Under the pieces are notes generated by a model. That model worked only from the letters and a program-made list of their open reading frames with translations, had not been told where the DNA came from and did no database searches. From positions 1,736,001 to 1,800,000 of the forward strand of contig NZ_CP102285.1 in the NCBI RefSeq assembly GCF_025151045.1: DNA of 64,000 nt, read 5' to 3'. Positions 52,979-63,133 of the stretch are shown here, in pieces. The translations under genes were made by a program, and so were the position numbers. Source of the stretch: Parabacteroides johnsonii DSM 18315 (lineage in GTDB: Bacteria > Bacteroidota > Bacteroidia > Bacteroidales > Tannerellaceae). Position 1 is the stretch's first letter; every line of letters begins with the position of its first letter.

Positions 52979-55264
52979 ATGGCTAAGATCACTAAAGAAG
53001 AAGCACTCCGCTACCATGCGGAAGGCAAGCCGGGAAAGATAGAAGTCGTTCCCACCAAGCCCTATAGTACCCAGATGGATTTGTCGCTGGCTTATTCGCC
53101 CGGCGTTGCCGAACCCTGTCTGGAAATCGAAAAGAATCCGTTGGATGCTTACAAATATACGTCTAAAGGAAACCTGGTTGCCGTTATTTCGAATGGTACC
53201 GCCGTATTGGGATTAGGAGATATCGGTCCGTTGGCAGGCAAGCCGGTGATGGAAGGAAAAGGACTGTTGTTCAAGATCTTTGCAGGTATCGACGTGTTCG
53301 ATATCGAAGTGAACGAGAAAGACCCTGACAAATTTATCGAAACGGTAAAGGCCATCGCCCCCACTTTCGGAGGCATCAACCTTGAAGATATCAAAGCTCC
53401 CGAATGTTTCAAGATCGAAACACGCCTGAAAGAAGAACTGGATATTCCGGTCATGCACGACGACCAGCACGGGACAGCTATCATCTCCGGCGCAGGCTTG
53501 ATCAACGCGCTGGAGATCGCAGGGAAGAAGATCGAGGACGTGAAGATCGTGGTGAACGGCGCCGGAGCCGCTTCCATCTCTTGCACGAAACTATATATAA
53601 TGTTGGGGGCAAGGAAGGAAAACATCATCATGTGCGACAGCAAAGGGGTTATCTCCACACATCGCACGGACTTGAACGAATCCAAGAAATTCTTCGCTAC
53701 CGACCGCGACATCAAGACATTGACGGAAGCCGTCGTCGGAGCTGACGTGTTCTTAGGATTATCGGTCGCCAATGTGTTGACTCAAGACATGGTCCGCTCC
53801 ATGAATACGAACCCGATTGTGTTCGCTTTGGCCAACCCGAATCCGGAAATCTCGTATGCCGATGCAATGGCCTCACGCGACGATATTATTTTTGCCACAG
53901 GCCGTTCCGACTATCCGAACCAGATCAATAATGTATTAGGATTCCCTTATATCTTCCGCGGCGCATTGGACACACACGCCAAAGCAATCAACGAAGAGAT
54001 GAAATTAGCAGCCGTTTACGCAATCGCCGGACTTGCCAAAGAACCGGTTCCCGACGTCGTAAATGCTGCCTACAAACTGAAACGGACGACTTTCGGACGC
54101 GATTACATCCTGCCGAAAGCGCTCGACCCGCGACTCCTGACTCGTGTTTCCTGTGCCGTTGCCAAAGCAGCCATCGACTCGGGCGTATCCCGCCGGACGA
54201 TCACCGACTGGGAAGGATATGCCAACCACTTGCGCGAAATGATGGGATATGACAACAAGCTGCTCCGTTCGTTCACCGATATGGCTAAAGCCAATCCGAA
54301 ACGGGTGGTATTTGCAGAAGCCAACCACGGCAATATGCTGAAAGCCGCTGCCGAAGCGAAAGCCGAAGGTATCTGCATCCCTATCCTTTTAGGCAACGAA
54401 GAACGCCTGCAAAAGATCGCAGCCGAAGAAAATATCAGCCTCGAAGGGATCGAAATCGTCAACCTTCGTCACGACCGCGAGACGGAACGCCGCCATCGTT
54501 ATGCCAAGATCCTGTCTGAGAAGAAAGCCCGCGAAGGTGTCACGTATGCGGAAGCCTGCGAAAAGATGGTCGACCGCAACGCATTCGGTATGATGATGGT
54601 TGCGACAGGCGATGCCGATGCTTTCGTGACAGGCGTTTACAGCCGCTATTCCGAAGTGACCAAAATGGCAGAGCAGATCATCGGTATCCGTCCGTCTTAC
54701 ACACATTTCGGTGCTTTGAATATCCTGACTTGCAAGAAAGGTACGTTCTTTATTGCCGACACGCTGATCAACCGCCATCCGTCGACAGAAGTATTGATCG
54801 ATATCGCCCGCCTGACTCAAGATGCTGTGAAATTCTTCGCGCACGAACCGGTTATGGCGATGTTGTCCTACTCCAACTTCGGTTCCGACAAGCAGGGCAG
54901 CCCGCTGAAGGTCCACGACGCGATCGACTATCTGCACAAGAACTATCCGGACATGATGGTAGATGGAGAAATGCAGGTCAACTTCGCTCTGGACAAGAAA
55001 CTGCGCGACGACATGTATCCGTTCAACAAGCTGAAAGGCAAAGATGTCAACACGCTGATCTTCCCGAACCTGAGTTCTGCCAACAGTGCTTACAAGTTGC
55101 TCGACACACTCGGCATCAGCGAAACGATCGGCCCGATCCAGATGGGTTTGAACAAACCGATCCACTTCACCGACGTAGAAAGCTCTACGCGTGACATCCT
55201 GAACCTGACGACTGTCGCTGTCGTAGATGCGATCGTACAGGAACAGATCGAAAAAGGAGAATAA
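52979..55264 (+). CDS. maeB: NADP-dependent malic enzyme with PTA-like domain
   Basis: The ATG at 52979 (MAKITKEEALRYHAEG) gives 761 aa, close to E. coli MaeB (759). Malic enzyme N-terminal domain (PYSTQMDLSLAYSPGVAEPCLEI, FDIEVNEKDPDKFIE with metal ligands in FGGINLEDIKAPECF, HDDQHGTAI), Rossmann NAD(P) domain (VVNGAGAASISC), then a phosphotransacetylase-like C-terminal domain from about residue 430 (KRVVFAEANHGNMLKAA). It converts malate to pyruvate and CO2 with NAD(P)H. In MaeB the C-terminal domain is thought to be regulatory (acetyl-CoA). A terminator follows at 55281-55325. Confidence 0.94.
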   Translation: MAKITKEEALRYHAEGKPGKIEVVPTKPYSTQMDLSLAYSPGVAEPCLEIEKNPLDAYKYTSKGNLVAVISNGTAVLGLGDIGPLAGKPVMEGKGLLFKIFAGIDVFDIEVNEKDPDKFIETVKAIAPTFGGINLEDIKAPECFKIETRLKEELDIPVMHDDQHGTAIISGAGLINALEIAGKKIEDVKIVVNGAGAASISCTKLYIMLGARKENIIMCDSKGVISTHRTDLNESKKFFATDRDIKTLTEAVVGADVFLGLSVANVLTQDMVRSMNTNPIVFALANPNPEISYADAMASRDDIIFATGRSDYPNQINNVLGFPYIFRGALDTHAKAINEEMKLAAVYAIAGLAKEPVPDVVNAAYKLKRTTFGRDYILPKALDPRLLTRVSCAVAKAAIDSGVSRRTITDWEGYANHLREMMGYDNKLLRSFTDMAKANPKRVVFAEANHGNMLKAAAEAKAEGICIPILLGNEERLQKIAAEENISLEGIEIVNLRHDRETERRHRYAKILSEKKAREGVTYAEACEKMVDRNAFGMMMVATGDADAFVTGVYSRYSEVTKMAEQIIGIRPSYTHFGALNILTCKKGTFFIADTLINRHPSTEVLIDIARLTQDAVKFFAHEPVMAMLSYSNFGSDKQGSPLKVHDAIDYLHKNYPDMMVDGEMQVNFALDKKLRDDMYPFNKLKGKDVNTLIFPNLSSANSAYKLLDTLGISETIGPIQMGLNKPIHFTDVESSTRDILNLTTVAVVDAIVQEQIEKGE

Positions 55265-55280
55265 CTCAATTAAGCTTAAT

Positions 55281-55325
55281 AAAAAAATAGCGATGAGGCA
55301 TTGAAGTTTCATCGCTATTTTTTTG
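55281..55325 (+). terminator. Terminator after the malic enzyme
   Basis: AAAAAATAGCGATGA pairs with TTCATCGCTATTTTTTT around GGCATTGAAGT. Confidence 0.85.
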
Positions 55326-55405
55326 CTATCTGTATACGCTTATCGGAACAACTTCCCATCCTTTTCTCTATCTTTGTCCCCCAAAATTGTTTAGGTATCA
55401 CATTT

Positions 55406-56800
55406 ATGGCAACTACTACTAAAGAAATGACGGAGGGTGCTCCCCTGCCGCTTATTCTCAATTTCACCTTCCCCCTGTTGCTTGGAAATATATTGCAACA
55501 AACCTACTCGCTTGTGGATGCCGCTATCGTTGGAAAATTCTTAGGGATCAATGATCTGGCAGCAATCGGGGCAAGCACTTCGGTCGTATTCCTGATTTTA
55601 GGATTTTGCAACGGGTGTTGTTGCGGGTTCGGGATTCCGGTAGCACAGAAATTCGGGGCGAGAGACTACAAGACAATGCGACGGTACGTGACGGTCAGTT
55701 TACAACTGGCAGCCCTGATGTCGATCGTCATTGCGGTTCTGACAAGCGTATACTGTGCAGATATCCTGAGAAGTATGCAGACTCCGGAAAATATTTTTCA
55801 CGGAGCTTACTATTATCTGCTCGTAACGTTTATCGGAGTACCTTGTACGTTCTTCTACAACTTGCTGTCCAGCATCATACGTGCACTCGGCGATAGTAAA
55901 ACACCATTTTGGTTCCTGCTGTTCTCTACCGTATTGAACATCGTGCTCGACCTGTTCTGTATCCTCGTGTTGGGATGGGGCGTGTTAGGAGCTGGTATCG
56001 CCACCGTCGTGTCACAAGGTGTGTCGGCACTTCTCTGTTATTTTTATATGTACAAGCATTTTCCAGTCCTGAAAGGGACGGCTGACGACCGTAAATTCCG
56101 CTTTCCACTGGCTAAAAATCTTTTATATATCGGAGTACCGATGGGACTTCAATTCTCCATTACGGCAATCGGCAGCATCCTGCTCCAAAGTGCCAATAAC
56201 GCTTTGGGAACAGCTTGTGTAGCCGCATTCACAGCAGCAATGAGAATCAAGATGTTCTTTATCTGTGCCTTTGAAAGCTTAGGTATAGCGATGGCTACCT
56301 ATACGGGGCAAAACTACGGAGCCGGAAAACCCGAACGCATCTGGCAGGGGATCAAAGCCAGCTCGCTGCTGATGATGATCTATGCCGTCTTCACTTTTAC
56401 AATACTGATGTCGGCCTCCGACAAGATATCATTGCTGTTCGTAGACGCTTCGGAAACGGAAATACTTAAAAACACGGTACTCTTCCTACACGTTTCTTGC
56501 TATTTCTTTCCGATCTTAGGGCTGCTCTGTATCCTGCGCTACACCATACAAGGCGCAGGATACACCAATCTGGCGATGCTTTCCGGAGTTTCCGAAATGA
56601 TCGCACGCACGCTGGTCAGTATCTATGCCGTACCGATATTCGGATTCTTAGCTGTTTGCTTTGGCGATCCGACCGCCTGGATAGCCGCAGACCTCTTCCT
56701 CGTCCCGGCATTCATATATGTCTATCGGAAACTGAAAAAGAGCCTTAAGGAAAATTATGCAATCCCCAACAGTTCGACTTCGAACAGCAGTGTGGAATAA
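55406..56800 (+). CDS. MATE family efflux transporter
   Basis: The ATG at 55406 (MATTTKEMTEGAPLPLILNF) gives 464 aa; the open frame starts at 55301 inside the terminator. Twelve membrane helices in two MatE halves: TFPLLLGNILQQTYSLVDAAIVGKFLGINDLAAIGAS and the equivalent VPMGLQFSITAIGSILLQSANN region. These export cationic drugs or metabolites against Na+ or H+. The gene ends near the convergent FKBP gene. Substrate not determined. Confidence 0.92.
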   Translation: MATTTKEMTEGAPLPLILNFTFPLLLGNILQQTYSLVDAAIVGKFLGINDLAAIGASTSVVFLILGFCNGCCCGFGIPVAQKFGARDYKTMRRYVTVSLQLAALMSIVIAVLTSVYCADILRSMQTPENIFHGAYYYLLVTFIGVPCTFFYNLLSSIIRALGDSKTPFWFLLFSTVLNIVLDLFCILVLGWGVLGAGIATVVSQGVSALLCYFYMYKHFPVLKGTADDRKFRFPLAKNLLYIGVPMGLQFSITAIGSILLQSANNALGTACVAAFTAAMRIKMFFICAFESLGIAMATYTGQNYGAGKPERIWQGIKASSLLMMIYAVFTFTILMSASDKISLLFVDASETEILKNTVLFLHVSCYFFPILGLLCILRYTIQGAGYTNLAMLSGVSEMIARTLVSIYAVPIFGFLAVCFGDPTAWIAADLFLVPAFIYVYRKLKKSLKENYAIPNSSTSNSSVE

Positions 56801-57156
56801 CCGGGGATCGGACCGGATGTACGTGTCCCGTAACCTAATGTATACGGGATATAAATCATCCAACGGTCTCCCACATGCATCCGCCGGAGCGCTTCCTGCC
56901 ATCCTTCGATCACCTGATTGAGGCGGAATGCCTCCGGACATCCCCGTTTCCAGGAATTATCAAACTCGCGTCCGTTGGCCAGCGTTCCACGGTAATGGAC
57001 AGAGACGACATCCGTCAGTTCCGGTGAAACCACACCGGTCCCTTTCTCTATCTCCTTATACAACACACCACAAGGGAGCTTGACGACTCCCTCGCCGGTA
57101 GCCACTTCTTCTAAAAACCGTAGATTCTTTTCTTTATATTCTTCTTTCTTTCCCAT
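56755..57156 (-). CDS. FKBP-type peptidyl-prolyl isomerase
   Basis: The ATG at 57156 (MGKKEEYKEKNLRFLEE) gives 133 aa; the frame reaches 57240 with a hydrophobic stretch that is not expected. FKBP pattern: VVSVHYRGTLANGREFDNSWKRGCPEAFRLNQVIEGWQEALRRMHVGDRWMIYIPYTLGYG. No signal on the short form, so cytoplasmic. It speeds cis-trans proline isomerisation. Its end overlaps the MATE 3' end by 46 bases (convergent), and it is divergent from the RND operon across 132 bases. Confidence 0.87.
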   Translation of the reverse strand: MGKKEEYKEKNLRFLEEVATGEGVVKLPCGVLYKEIEKGTGVVSPELTDVVSVHYRGTLANGREFDNSWKRGCPEAFRLNQVIEGWQEALRRMHVGDRWMIYIPYTLGYGTRTSGPIPGYSTLLFEVELLGIA

Positions 57157-57288
57157 TGTTATTCTCATTTCATTTCGTGGCAAAGATACAAAGCATCCCA
57201 CGTATAAAATAAACAGAAAGAAATAAAAAGAGGCAAACAATTATACGGCAAGTCTGTTCTTTAATGGCTAAATCTAAACAAAAAAATT

Positions 57289-58692
57289 ATGCACATACGT
57301 ACATGGTGTTATGCTGTGCTCTGCCTGTTCCTGCCGATAACGCTGCCGGCGCAGAAAGAACACAAATACCTGGATCACGCATTACCGGAAGCGTGGCAGG
57401 AAAACGACAGTGATTTTCAACAGACATTACCGGTAGACGACCAGTGGTGGAAAAACTTCAATGATCCCACCCTGGACTCGCTGATTGAAGTAGCCGTAAA
57501 GCAGAACTACTCCATACTGATGGCGGCAGACCGTATCGCTATGGCAAAAGCCAATCTGCGTATACAACAAGGTAGCTATTCGCCAACCCTGGGACTCGCT
57601 GCCGGCTGGACCCGGCAACAAAGTAGCGGGCATACAAGCAACCTGCCGCAGACGATAACCCAATACAGCGATGCCGCCCTGTCTATGAACTGGGAAATCG
57701 ATGTATTCGGAAGCATCCGCAACCGTGTAAAGGCCCAAAAGGAGAACTTTGCAGCCTCCAAAGAAGACTACAACGCCGTGATGGTCTCCCTTTGCGCCCA
57801 AGTGGCATCCGCCTACATCAACTTGCGGGAACTGCAACAGGAAGTGGAAGTGGTCAAAAAGAACTGCCTGTCGCAACAGGCGGTCGTCAAGATCACTGAA
57901 AAAAGGTACGAAACAGGGCTTGTCTCAAAATTAGATGTCGCACAGGCCTTATCCGTCTACTACGACACAAAAGCCTCTCTCCCCATGCTGGAAGCCGGAA
58001 TCATCCAGTACACAAACGCTTTGGGCGTACTGATGGGACTTTATCCCTGGGACGTCCGGGAAATCATGGAAACACGGAAGCCATTGCCGGAATACATCGA
58101 GACAATCGGCATCGGCATTCCCGCAAACCTGCTACTACGCCGGCCGGACATCCGGGCGGCTGAACGCCTGGTAAACGCACGGGCGGCATCGCTCGGCGCC
58201 TCCAAATCAGACTGGTGGCCGAAAGTTTTCGTCAAAGGGTCGGTGGGATTCGCTTCGCATGATTTGGACAAACTGGTAAATCATAACAGCTTCACCTACG
58301 AGATCGCTCCCGCCATCTCCTGGAATTTCTTTCAGGGAACAAAGTTGGCGCAGGCGACACGGCTGGCAAAAGCCCAGCTCGACGAGTCGATCCGACAATT
58401 CAACCAGGATGTACTGACAGCTGTCCAGGAAGTGGACAATGCCATGAATTCCTACAAGAACTCGATCAAACAAATTGTCGCGCTCCGGGAAGTCGTCAAT
58501 CAGGGGAAGCAGACATTGGAGCTTTCGCTCGACCTCTATAAACAGGGACTTACTCCTTTCCAGAATGTCCTGGACGCACAACGCTCCCTCCTTTCCTATG
58601 AAAATGAGCTGACACAAGCCAGAGGCTCCTCCCTGCTAAGCCTGATCCAACTTTATCAGGCGTTAGGCGGCGGTTGGGAAAATGAAAATTGA
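57289..58692 (+). CDS. Outer membrane factor (TolC/OprM type)
   Basis: 467 aa with a signal peptide ending LPAQ (residue 21). Two OEP repeats in the NodT/OprM style: WWKNFNDPTLDSLIEVAVKQNYSILMAADRI and LLLRRPDIRAAERLVNARAASLGASKSDWWPKV. It forms the outer channel of the tripartite pump encoded with the next two genes. Start follows 132 bases after the divergent FKBP gene; no clear TAnnTTTG box. The last residues (WENEN) come from an AT repeat. Confidence 0.93.
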   Translation: MHIRTWCYAVLCLFLPITLPAQKEHKYLDHALPEAWQENDSDFQQTLPVDDQWWKNFNDPTLDSLIEVAVKQNYSILMAADRIAMAKANLRIQQGSYSPTLGLAAGWTRQQSSGHTSNLPQTITQYSDAALSMNWEIDVFGSIRNRVKAQKENFAASKEDYNAVMVSLCAQVASAYINLRELQQEVEVVKKNCLSQQAVVKITEKRYETGLVSKLDVAQALSVYYDTKASLPMLEAGIIQYTNALGVLMGLYPWDVREIMETRKPLPEYIETIGIGIPANLLLRRPDIRAAERLVNARAASLGASKSDWWPKVFVKGSVGFASHDLDKLVNHNSFTYEIAPAISWNFFQGTKLAQATRLAKAQLDESIRQFNQDVLTAVQEVDNAMNSYKNSIKQIVALREVVNQGKQTLELSLDLYKQGLTPFQNVLDAQRSLLSYENELTQARGSSLLSLIQLYQALGGGWENEN

Positions 58693-58718
58693 TAATTAAG
58701 AATTAAAAAATAAAAGAG

Positions 58719-59834
58719 ATGAAGACTACTATTAAAATAGGGATTGTAGGACTGTCCATTGTCCTGTTGACAGGATGTAAAGAGAAAAGTCTCCAGACGG
58801 AAATGCCAGCCCCTTCCATCAGTGTTGCAACGCCTGTCGTACAAGATATCACGCTGACAAAGGACTATCCGGGCTATTTGAGCTCCGACCGTATGGTCAA
58901 CCTGGTAGCACGCGTGAACGGATACCTGCAATCCTCACAACTTGTGCCGGGTGCAAAAGTAAAAAAGGGCGACCTGATATTTGTAATCGAACCGGAAGTC
59001 TACCAGAACAATGTCACCCAAGCGGAAGCCGCGCTGAACACGGCAAAAGCTCAGACCGAATATGCCCGCAGCAACTACGAACGCATGAAAGAAGCAGCTA
59101 AAAGCGGGGCTGTCAGCCAAATACAAGTCTTGCAAGCCGAATCGACCGCAGCGGAAATGGAGGCATCTGTAAACAATGCCGAAGCAGCTTTGAAAACAGC
59201 CCGGACCAACCTGAGCTATTGCTATATCCGGGCCCCTTATGATGGACGTGTCACCCGTGCAAGCTATGACGTGGGCAATTATATCAACGGTGCCGTCCAA
59301 CCCGTCACTTTGGCTACCTTATACAAAGATGACATCATGTACGCCAACTTCAATATCGAAGATAACCAGTTCATGCGGATGAAAATGATTGCCGCCCAGA
59401 ACGATCCGAACGTCAAGATGCCTACCCACGTTTCCGTACGTCTCGGACAGGACGGACGGCAAAGGTATACCGGGACATTGGACTACCTCTCCCCTAACGT
59501 CGATCTGTCAACCGGTACGCTAAACGTCCGTGCCAATCTCGAAAATAAAGACGGCGAACTGAAAAGTGGGTTATACGTAACGATCACATTGCCCTACAGC
59601 GAACAGAAAAACGCTGTCCTCGTACGCGATGCCTCCATTGGAACCGACCAGTTAGGAAAATTCCTGTACATAGTAAACGACTCGAATATCGTACGATACC
59701 GTCATATCGAACCCGGACAGTTGGTAAACGATACACTTCGTCAAGTCATCAGCGGTATCCGCCCTAACGAACGGTACGTGACAACCGCCCTGTTGAAAGT
59801 TAGAGACGGTATGAGTATTAAGCCTATAAAATAA
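58719..59834 (+). CDS. RND efflux periplasmic adaptor (MFP)
   Basis: 371 aa lipoprotein (LLTGCKEK, Cys20). Order as in AcrA/MexA: beta-barrel, lipoyl (VARVNGYLQSSQLVPGAKVKKGDLIFVIEP), alpha-hairpin with heptads (AALNTAKAQTEYARSNYERMKEAAKSGAVSQIQVLQAES), second lipoyl half (YIRAPYDGRVTRASYDVGNYI) and membrane-proximal domain. It bridges the RND pump and the outer channel. Gap to the OMF is 26 bases and to the RND gene six bases. Confidence 0.95.
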   Translation: MKTTIKIGIVGLSIVLLTGCKEKSLQTEMPAPSISVATPVVQDITLTKDYPGYLSSDRMVNLVARVNGYLQSSQLVPGAKVKKGDLIFVIEPEVYQNNVTQAEAALNTAKAQTEYARSNYERMKEAAKSGAVSQIQVLQAESTAAEMEASVNNAEAALKTARTNLSYCYIRAPYDGRVTRASYDVGNYINGAVQPVTLATLYKDDIMYANFNIEDNQFMRMKMIAAQNDPNVKMPTHVSVRLGQDGRQRYTGTLDYLSPNVDLSTGTLNVRANLENKDGELKSGLYVTITLPYSEQKNAVLVRDASIGTDQLGKFLYIVNDSNIVRYRHIEPGQLVNDTLRQVISGIRPNERYVTTALLKVRDGMSIKPIK

Positions 59835-59840
59835 AAAGCT

Positions 59841-62800
59841 ATGGTAAAATTTTTCATAAACAGACCGATATTCGCTACCGTCCTCGCACTGATCCTGGTG
59901 GTAGCCGGATTAGTCACGCTACATATACTTCCCATTGCGCAATATCCGGAAATCACACCGCCGACCGTACAGGTTTCAGCTTTCTACCCGGGTGCAGATG
60001 CGGAAACAGTGGCACAGACCGTAGGATTACCCATTGAACAACAGGTAAACGGTGTGGACGGAATGCTTTACATGAGTTCCAATTCATCCAGCTCCGGAGC
60101 CTATTCACTCACCATCACATTCGCAGTCGGAACCGATATCGACATGGCGACCGTCATGGTGCAGAACCGTGTCAGCATTGCACAAAGTAGTCTGCCGGAA
60201 GCCGTGATCGTACAAGGCATCACCACCAAGAAGCAATCATCCAACATTGTTATGATGCTGACACTAAGCTCCCGTGACTCCACATACAGCGGTCTATACC
60301 TGAGCAACTACGCCAGCCTCAACATGACGGACGAACTGACGCGTTTGCCGGGTGTTGGCTCCGTCAGTGTCATGGGAGCCGGAAGCTACAGTATGCGTAT
60401 ATGGCTCGACCCGAACGCCATGCGTATCCGTAACCTCACTCCGGATATGATCTTCCAGGCAATCTCGACACAGAACACACAGGTTTCAGCCGGTTACGTC
60501 GGGCAGCCAATAGCCAAAGCGGACAATCCGTTCCAGTACACACTGACGGTAAAAGGCCGTTTGACGACTCCGGAAGAATTCGGAGATATCATCCTCCGTA
60601 CGGAAGAGGGAGGAAAAATTCTCCGGTTGAAAGATGTCGCCCGTATCGAATTAGGCAGTTCTTCTTATAATGTCACCTCCAAGTTGAAAGGCCAGCCGAG
60701 TGCCGCCATAGCCATTTACCAACTCCCCGGTTCCAACTCACTGGAAGTGGCCAAAGGGGTACGGGAGAAAATGGAGCAGCTGGCAGCAAACCTACCGGAA
60801 GGAGTCGTTTATGATGTGACACTGGACACAACACAAGTAATCAATGCCTCCATCGACGAAGTGCTCGTCACCTTCCTGGAAACAACAGCTCTCGTCATAC
60901 TGGTAATCTTCCTGTTCCTCCAGAATTTCCGTGCCGTCATTATCCCCTGTATCACCATCCCCGTCTCCCTGATCGGGACACTGGCGGTCATGTCGGCCTT
61001 GGGGTTTTCGATCAATACGTTGACTTTGTTCGGGTTGATCCTGGCTATCGCGATCGTGGTGGATGATGCGATCGTGGTGGTAGAAAACTCGTCGCGGCTC
61101 ATGGATACGGGGAAATATACTGCCCGTGAAGCCGTGACAGAAGCTATGGGTGAAATTGTCGGTCCGATCGTAGGTGTCGTGTTGGTATTACTGGCTGTCT
61201 TTATCCCGACCACCTTCATCAGCGGTATCTCCGGGCAATTATACAAACAATTTGCCCTGACAATCGCTGCTGCCACCGTTTTAAGCGGTTTCAACTCACT
61301 GACGCTCACGCCGGCCTTGTGTGCCCTGTTCCTGCAAGCAAACAAAGAACCGAAATTTTTTGTGTTCAAGGCCTTCAACAAGGTGTTCGGCAAAACTCAG
61401 AAAATATATGACGACATTGTCGGCCGCATGCTGAAAAGCCCGCTTGTCACAATGGTGATATTCGGGATCATAACGATCATTGCCATTGTCATGTTCATGC
61501 GCTGGCCTACCACTTTCATTCCGGAAGAGGATGACGGTTATTTCCTGGTATCTACCCAGCTCCCGCCGGCAGCCAGCCTGAACCGTACGGAAGCAGTCGG
61601 AAAGCAGATCGACAAGATCCTCGACAGCTATCCTGAAGTCAAGACCTATATCGGAGTAAACGGTTTTTCTATCATGGGCGGCGGTGAACTCTCGAACGCA
61701 GGAACCTATTTCGTGATCCTGAAAAACTGGAACGAACGAAGAGGTAAAGAGCATACCGCTTCGGCCGTCGTAAACCGTTTCAACCGAGAAGCCTACGGTA
61801 TCCAGGAGGCACAGATATTCGCAATGGTTCCCCCTGCAATTCCCGGATTGGGAGCTTCAGGAGGCCTGCAACTCCAGTTGGAGGACCGTAAAAACCTGGG
61901 ACCTACAGAAATGCAACATGCCATCGAAACACTGCAAGCCACGTATCGAAGCAAACCGCAATTGCTCAGCCTTTCCAGTATGTACCAAGCCAACGTACCG
62001 CAATACAATCTGGAAATAGACCGTGACAAAGTACAATTGCTCGGCCTTCAGCTTAACCAGGTTTTCTCGACTTTAAGCTACTATATGGGGGCTGCTTATG
62101 TAAACGACTTCGTCGAATTCGGGCGTATCTACCAGGTAAAGATCGAGGCCAACGACCAAGCTCAAAAAGTTATAGACGATGTGTTGCACCTGAGTCTCGA
62201 AAACAATTCCGGCAAAATGGTTCCTTTCTCCGCTTTTACAGAGGTGAAGGAGCAGTTGGGACTGGATCAGATCAACCTGTATAATATGTATAAGTCGACA
62301 TCCATCACCTGCATAGCCAATCCGAAATATAGCTCCGGTGAAGCGATCCAGGCTATGGAAGAGCTCGTACAAGAGCAGTTAGGCAATAATTTCGGATATG
62401 AATGGACATCCGTCGCCTATCAGGAAACGAAAGCAGGCTCCACCACCATGCTCGTTTTTGCAATGGCTCTTTTGGTCGCTTTCCTGGTTCTTTCCGCACA
62501 GTATGAAAGCTGGACAAGCCCGATCGCTGCCATTATGGGACTTCCGATCGCCTTGTTAGGAGCCATTTTGGGATGTTTCGTCATGGGCGTGCCGGTCAGT
62601 ATTTATACACAAATCGGTATCATCCTGTTGATCGCCCTTTCTGCCAAGAACGGTATCCTGATTGTAGAATTTGCCCGTGACTACCATAAGGCCGGTAATC
62701 CGATACGCGAATCCGCACTCGAAGCCGGTCATGTCCGTCTGCGTCCGATCTTGATGACTTCATTCGCATTCGTATTAGGGGTTATGCCTTTACTGTTTGC

Positions 62801-62963
62801 AACAGGAGCCGGAGCCGGAAGCCGTCTATCCTTAGGAGCGGCAGTCGTATTCGGCATGGCGATAAACACCATTTTTGCAACGATGTTTATCCCCAGTTTT
62901 TACGAGTTGCTGCAATTATTCCAGGAAAAAGTATTGGACAAATTCAATCGGAAACAGAAATAA
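59841..62963 (+). CDS. RND multidrug efflux transporter, HAE1 family
   Basis: 1040 aa, an AcrB-like inner-membrane pump. N-terminal [52 protein letters not shown] and the repeat of [25 protein letters not shown] are standard. Proton-relay aspartates lie in [11 protein letters not shown] (about 400-415) in TM4. Two large periplasmic loops and 12 membrane helices are apparent. It exports hydrophobic drugs, dyes or bile salts in this family. Co-transcribed with the adaptor and the outer factor. No TetR regulator lies beside it. Confidence 0.96.
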   Translation: MVKFFINRPIFATVLALILVVAGLVTLHILPIAQYPEITPPTVQVSAFYPGADAETVAQTVGLPIEQQVNGVDGMLYMSSNSSSSGAYSLTITFAVGTDIDMATVMVQNRVSIAQSSLPEAVIVQGITTKKQSSNIVMMLTLSSRDSTYSGLYLSNYASLNMTDELTRLPGVGSVSVMGAGSYSMRIWLDPNAMRIRNLTPDMIFQAISTQNTQVSAGYVGQPIAKADNPFQYTLTVKGRLTTPEEFGDIILRTEEGGKILRLKDVARIELGSSSYNVTSKLKGQPSAAIAIYQLPGSNSLEVAKGVREKMEQLAANLPEGVVYDVTLDTTQVINASIDEVLVTFLETTALVILVIFLFLQNFRAVIIPCITIPVSLIGTLAVMSALGFSINTLTLFGLILAIAIVVDDAIVVVENSSRLMDTGKYTAREAVTEAMGEIVGPIVGVVLVLLAVFIPTTFISGISGQLYKQFALTIAAATVLSGFNSLTLTPALCALFLQANKEPKFFVFKAFNKVFGKTQKIYDDIVGRMLKSPLVTMVIFGIITIIAIVMFMRWPTTFIPEEDDGYFLVSTQLPPAASLNRTEAVGKQIDKILDSYPEVKTYIGVNGFSIMGGGELSNAGTYFVILKNWNERRGKEHTASAVVNRFNREAYGIQEAQIFAMVPPAIPGLGASGGLQLQLEDRKNLGPTEMQHAIETLQATYRSKPQLLSLSSMYQANVPQYNLEIDRDKVQLLGLQLNQVFSTLSYYMGAAYVNDFVEFGRIYQVKIEANDQAQKVIDDVLHLSLENNSGKMVPFSAFTEVKEQLGLDQINLYNMYKSTSITCIANPKYSSGEAIQAMEELVQEQLGNNFGYEWTSVAYQETKAGSTTMLVFAMALLVAFLVLSAQYESWTSPIAAIMGLPIALLGAILGCFVMGVPVSIYTQIGIILLIALSAKNGILIVEFARDYHKAGNPIRESALEAGHVRLRPILMTSFAFVLGVMPLLFATGAGAGSRLSLGAAVVFGMAINTIFATMFIPSFYELLQLFQEKVLDKFNRKQK

Positions 62964-62978
62964 GCCGGCCAATATAGA

Positions 62979-63009
62979 ATAGGTTTATACAAGCATTGAT
63001 ATTACCTAT
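62979..63009. promoter_or_regulatory. Inverted ATAGGT...ACCTAT upstream of the catalase
   Basis: ATAGGT (62979-62984) and ACCTAT (63004-63009) form a perfect inverted repeat about 125 bases before the catalase start. OxyR controls catalase in B. fragilis, but the spacing only weakly fits the OxyR pattern. Confidence 0.3.
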
Positions 63010-63133
63010 TTGACAGGCATTTAATAACAGCTTACTTTTACAGCACATTTAAAAACAAAATCTGTATGAAAGCAGTTTTATATAATAAAGGCAAGATATA
63101 ATCTGACGAATTACAGGCTAAAAAAACATCCGT

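Noticed and set aside
62979-63009. Firm OxyR site before catalase
   Set aside because: The spacing does not fit the four-part OxyR pattern; kept only as a weak inverted repeat.
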